NCBI RefSeq assembly: GCF_037975245.1
Contig: NC_092568.1
Location: 41,219,631-41,283,630 of the forward strand
Length of the DNA stretch: 64,000 nt
Reading direction: 5' to 3'
From: Apostichopus japonicus
Taxonomy: Eukaryota > Echinodermata > Holothuroidea > Aspidochirotida > Stichopodidae
Position numbers and translations under genes: made by a program. The stretch's first letter is position 1; each line of letters begins with the position of its first letter. Positions 62,607-64,000 of this stretch are shown here, one piece after another. The notes below the pieces were generated by a model, which had not been told where the DNA came from, did no database searches, and worked only from the letters and a program-made list of their open reading frames with translations.

Positions 62607-62610
<4 letters not shown>
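62481..62610 (+). mobile_element. tRNA-derived SINE-like unit (tRNA-like head 62481-62552)
   Basis: CTGGG-TTCGAAT-CCCAG (62529-62545) is a perfect tRNA T-arm and contains the polymerase III B box GGTTCGAATCC. Counting from GTGTCCA (62481-62487), the T-arm falls exactly at tRNA positions 49-65, and GTGTCCA pairs with TGGAGGC (62546-62552) at six of seven positions. A degenerate A-box/D-arm (TAGCCTATAGTTG) and anticodon region follow the acceptor. The anticodon stem is broken and the G18G19 pair is lost, so it is not a working tRNA. The 3' sequence (GGTAGATTTTCACTGTTCTG) followed by a (TA)n run looks like a SINE body and tail. A lone tRNA pseudogene is the alternative. Confidence 0.6.

Positions 62611-62618
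<8 letters not shown>

Positions 62619-62678
<60 letters not shown>
62619..62678. repeat. (TA)n microsatellite
   Basis: About 60 bp of pure TA follows the SINE-like unit, possibly grown from its 3' tail. Confidence 0.95.
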
Positions 62679-62682
<4 letters not shown>

Positions 62683-62690
62683 ATATTATA

Positions 62691-64000
62691 TGTATACATA
62701 TATTATGATGGAATGATAATAAAAGGCATAATATTCAAAAGTTGGAAAACTAAAAGTACATTAAATTTGTGGGACACAAGAAAATTATATTTGGGTGAAC
62801 CAATTGGCTAAAAGTCAGATTTAGGAGTCTTTGCGAGTGTGTGTGTTAATATCATGTGACTAGCTGATAATTTTACAAAGTTACCACGTACAACCAAAGT
62901 GCACATTTAACATGATGCCCCTGTAGCTTCTATTGCTGAGATGATCAATACTCTACGTTAGCTGCAGTTAATTTTAGCCTCATTGCCGTGTAAAGAGTTC
63001 ACCTAGTTAATTGCGATATGTGTACCTTGTAACCTGTTCGTCTCTGTATCTCTTAGATCAATACAAGGAGTGTCACATGAAAAATGCCCTTGGAGCTCAC
63101 TAGATCTCTATTGATCTTTTAAGTGAGTGCTGTTCCGCTGTTTGTGGATATGATAACATGCTTCGTCCAAAGTCCACTTTGTATTTATGGAGAAATCATT
63201 CCACTGGTTATTTTCTTGATCGATTCAACACAATTGGAAGCTTTTAAAGATATAGGCATCATTGAACAAAAGAAAATTGTTTCTGTTTTCAGATCGTAGC
63301 AAGAGCTCAAGAATTGAACCAATTGTTACTTTCTTAATATTTTTTCCAATTTATTATGTTGCTTTAGTAATACAATGCATTTAATTTCACACCCATACCT
63401 TCAATCACTCTCCCCCCCTCCCTCCCCCCCACACTCTCAAGTTTTCTCTACCCTGACTCCCAACAACCAACCCCAAAGTGCTGCACATTTTGCACTAGCA
63501 TTAGACTGTTTGTTATTCAGCAAAATTCATTGAACATCATAACAATCTGTGATAGGATTTTTGGTTATTATTTATTTTTATTTATTTCTTTATTTGTTCA
63601 TTTTTGTATGAATGTTAATAATGAAGAAACTAAAAGCTAAATTCTGCAAAATCAATTACTATGTCAAATTGTGTGACTGACAGTTAATTCTCATATTGTT
63701 TGTTTTGATAAAGAAAGTTTGCTTATCAAACAAACATTACAGAAGTTTACATCAAGTCTTAATTGAAAACCTGGATGTAAATATATACATATTTTGGGGT
63801 TGGGGGGGGGGAGGGGTTAAGTTAAATTGTGGATGTTATCAATCTCCTCCCAGCTGTAACTAATGATGTCAAACAACAGCATGAGTTTCCCAATAATACC
63901 ACATCCCACCAAAATCAGAATATCCCTTTCCCTGTCTGTATATACCAATGTCCAGTACTTACTGTTCCTTGTCATGAGAGATAAACTTCACCTTGTTTCA
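62691..64000. other. Unannotated stretch to the window end
   Basis: No supportable exon or element. C-rich (63411-63431) and G-rich (63797-63816) runs are present. It should be intron 2 of the proposed gene. Confidence 0.4.

Overview
The window looks like eukaryotic, animal nuclear DNA: AT-rich, gene-poor, with GT-AG introns, reverse-transcriptase and transposon debris, a tRNA-derived SINE-like unit and a very high load of minisatellites. The mix (a DIRS-type YR retroelement, a LINE 3' tail, small non-autonomous hAT and TTAA elements, many 25-100 bp arrays) would fit a marine invertebrate deuterostome such as an echinoderm. That is an impression from style, not a homology result. No complete gene, rRNA, bacterial operon or CRISPR array was found.

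Layout. 1-8.7 kb: transposon graveyard (DIRS RT remnant, LINE tail, a foldback element set in a degenerate array, and a 2-kb hAT-like element with a second hAT inside it). 9.2-16.7 kb: three minisatellites (33, 33 and 28 bp) and one candidate minus-strand terminal exon at 13.9-14.3 kb. 18.8-25.9 kb: short repeats, a TTAA-flanked element, a second foldback copy, an 86-90 bp array, and a duplicated (TA)n module. 28.2 kb: a convincing first coding exon on the plus strand. A matching-phase 51-nt exon lies at 62.1 kb, which implies an intron of about 33.8 kb. That proposed intron holds the 79-, 36-, 52-, 93-, 28- and 53-bp arrays, a palindromic foldback element, and two copies of a roughly 2-kb segmental duplication (36.2-38.2 and 43.3-47.6 kb). 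The second copy was later hit by a hAT element with an 8-bp target duplication; the first copy preserves the empty site.

Most unusual signal: four loci (5476, 20538, 31799, 55775) carry a 25-30 bp near-perfect palindrome that starts CANGGAG and ends CTCCNTG. Each sits flush between 7-bp direct repeats that share T at position 2 and A at position 6. They look like insertions of an extremely small mobile palindrome, with almost nothing between the two terminal inverted repeats. Three share the same arm sequence; the fourth has different arms but the same ends and the same 7-bp duplication rule.

Limits: no database or alignment could be run. Copy numbers and array edges were estimated by eye, and the two-exon gene model rests on splice-site and phase agreement only.
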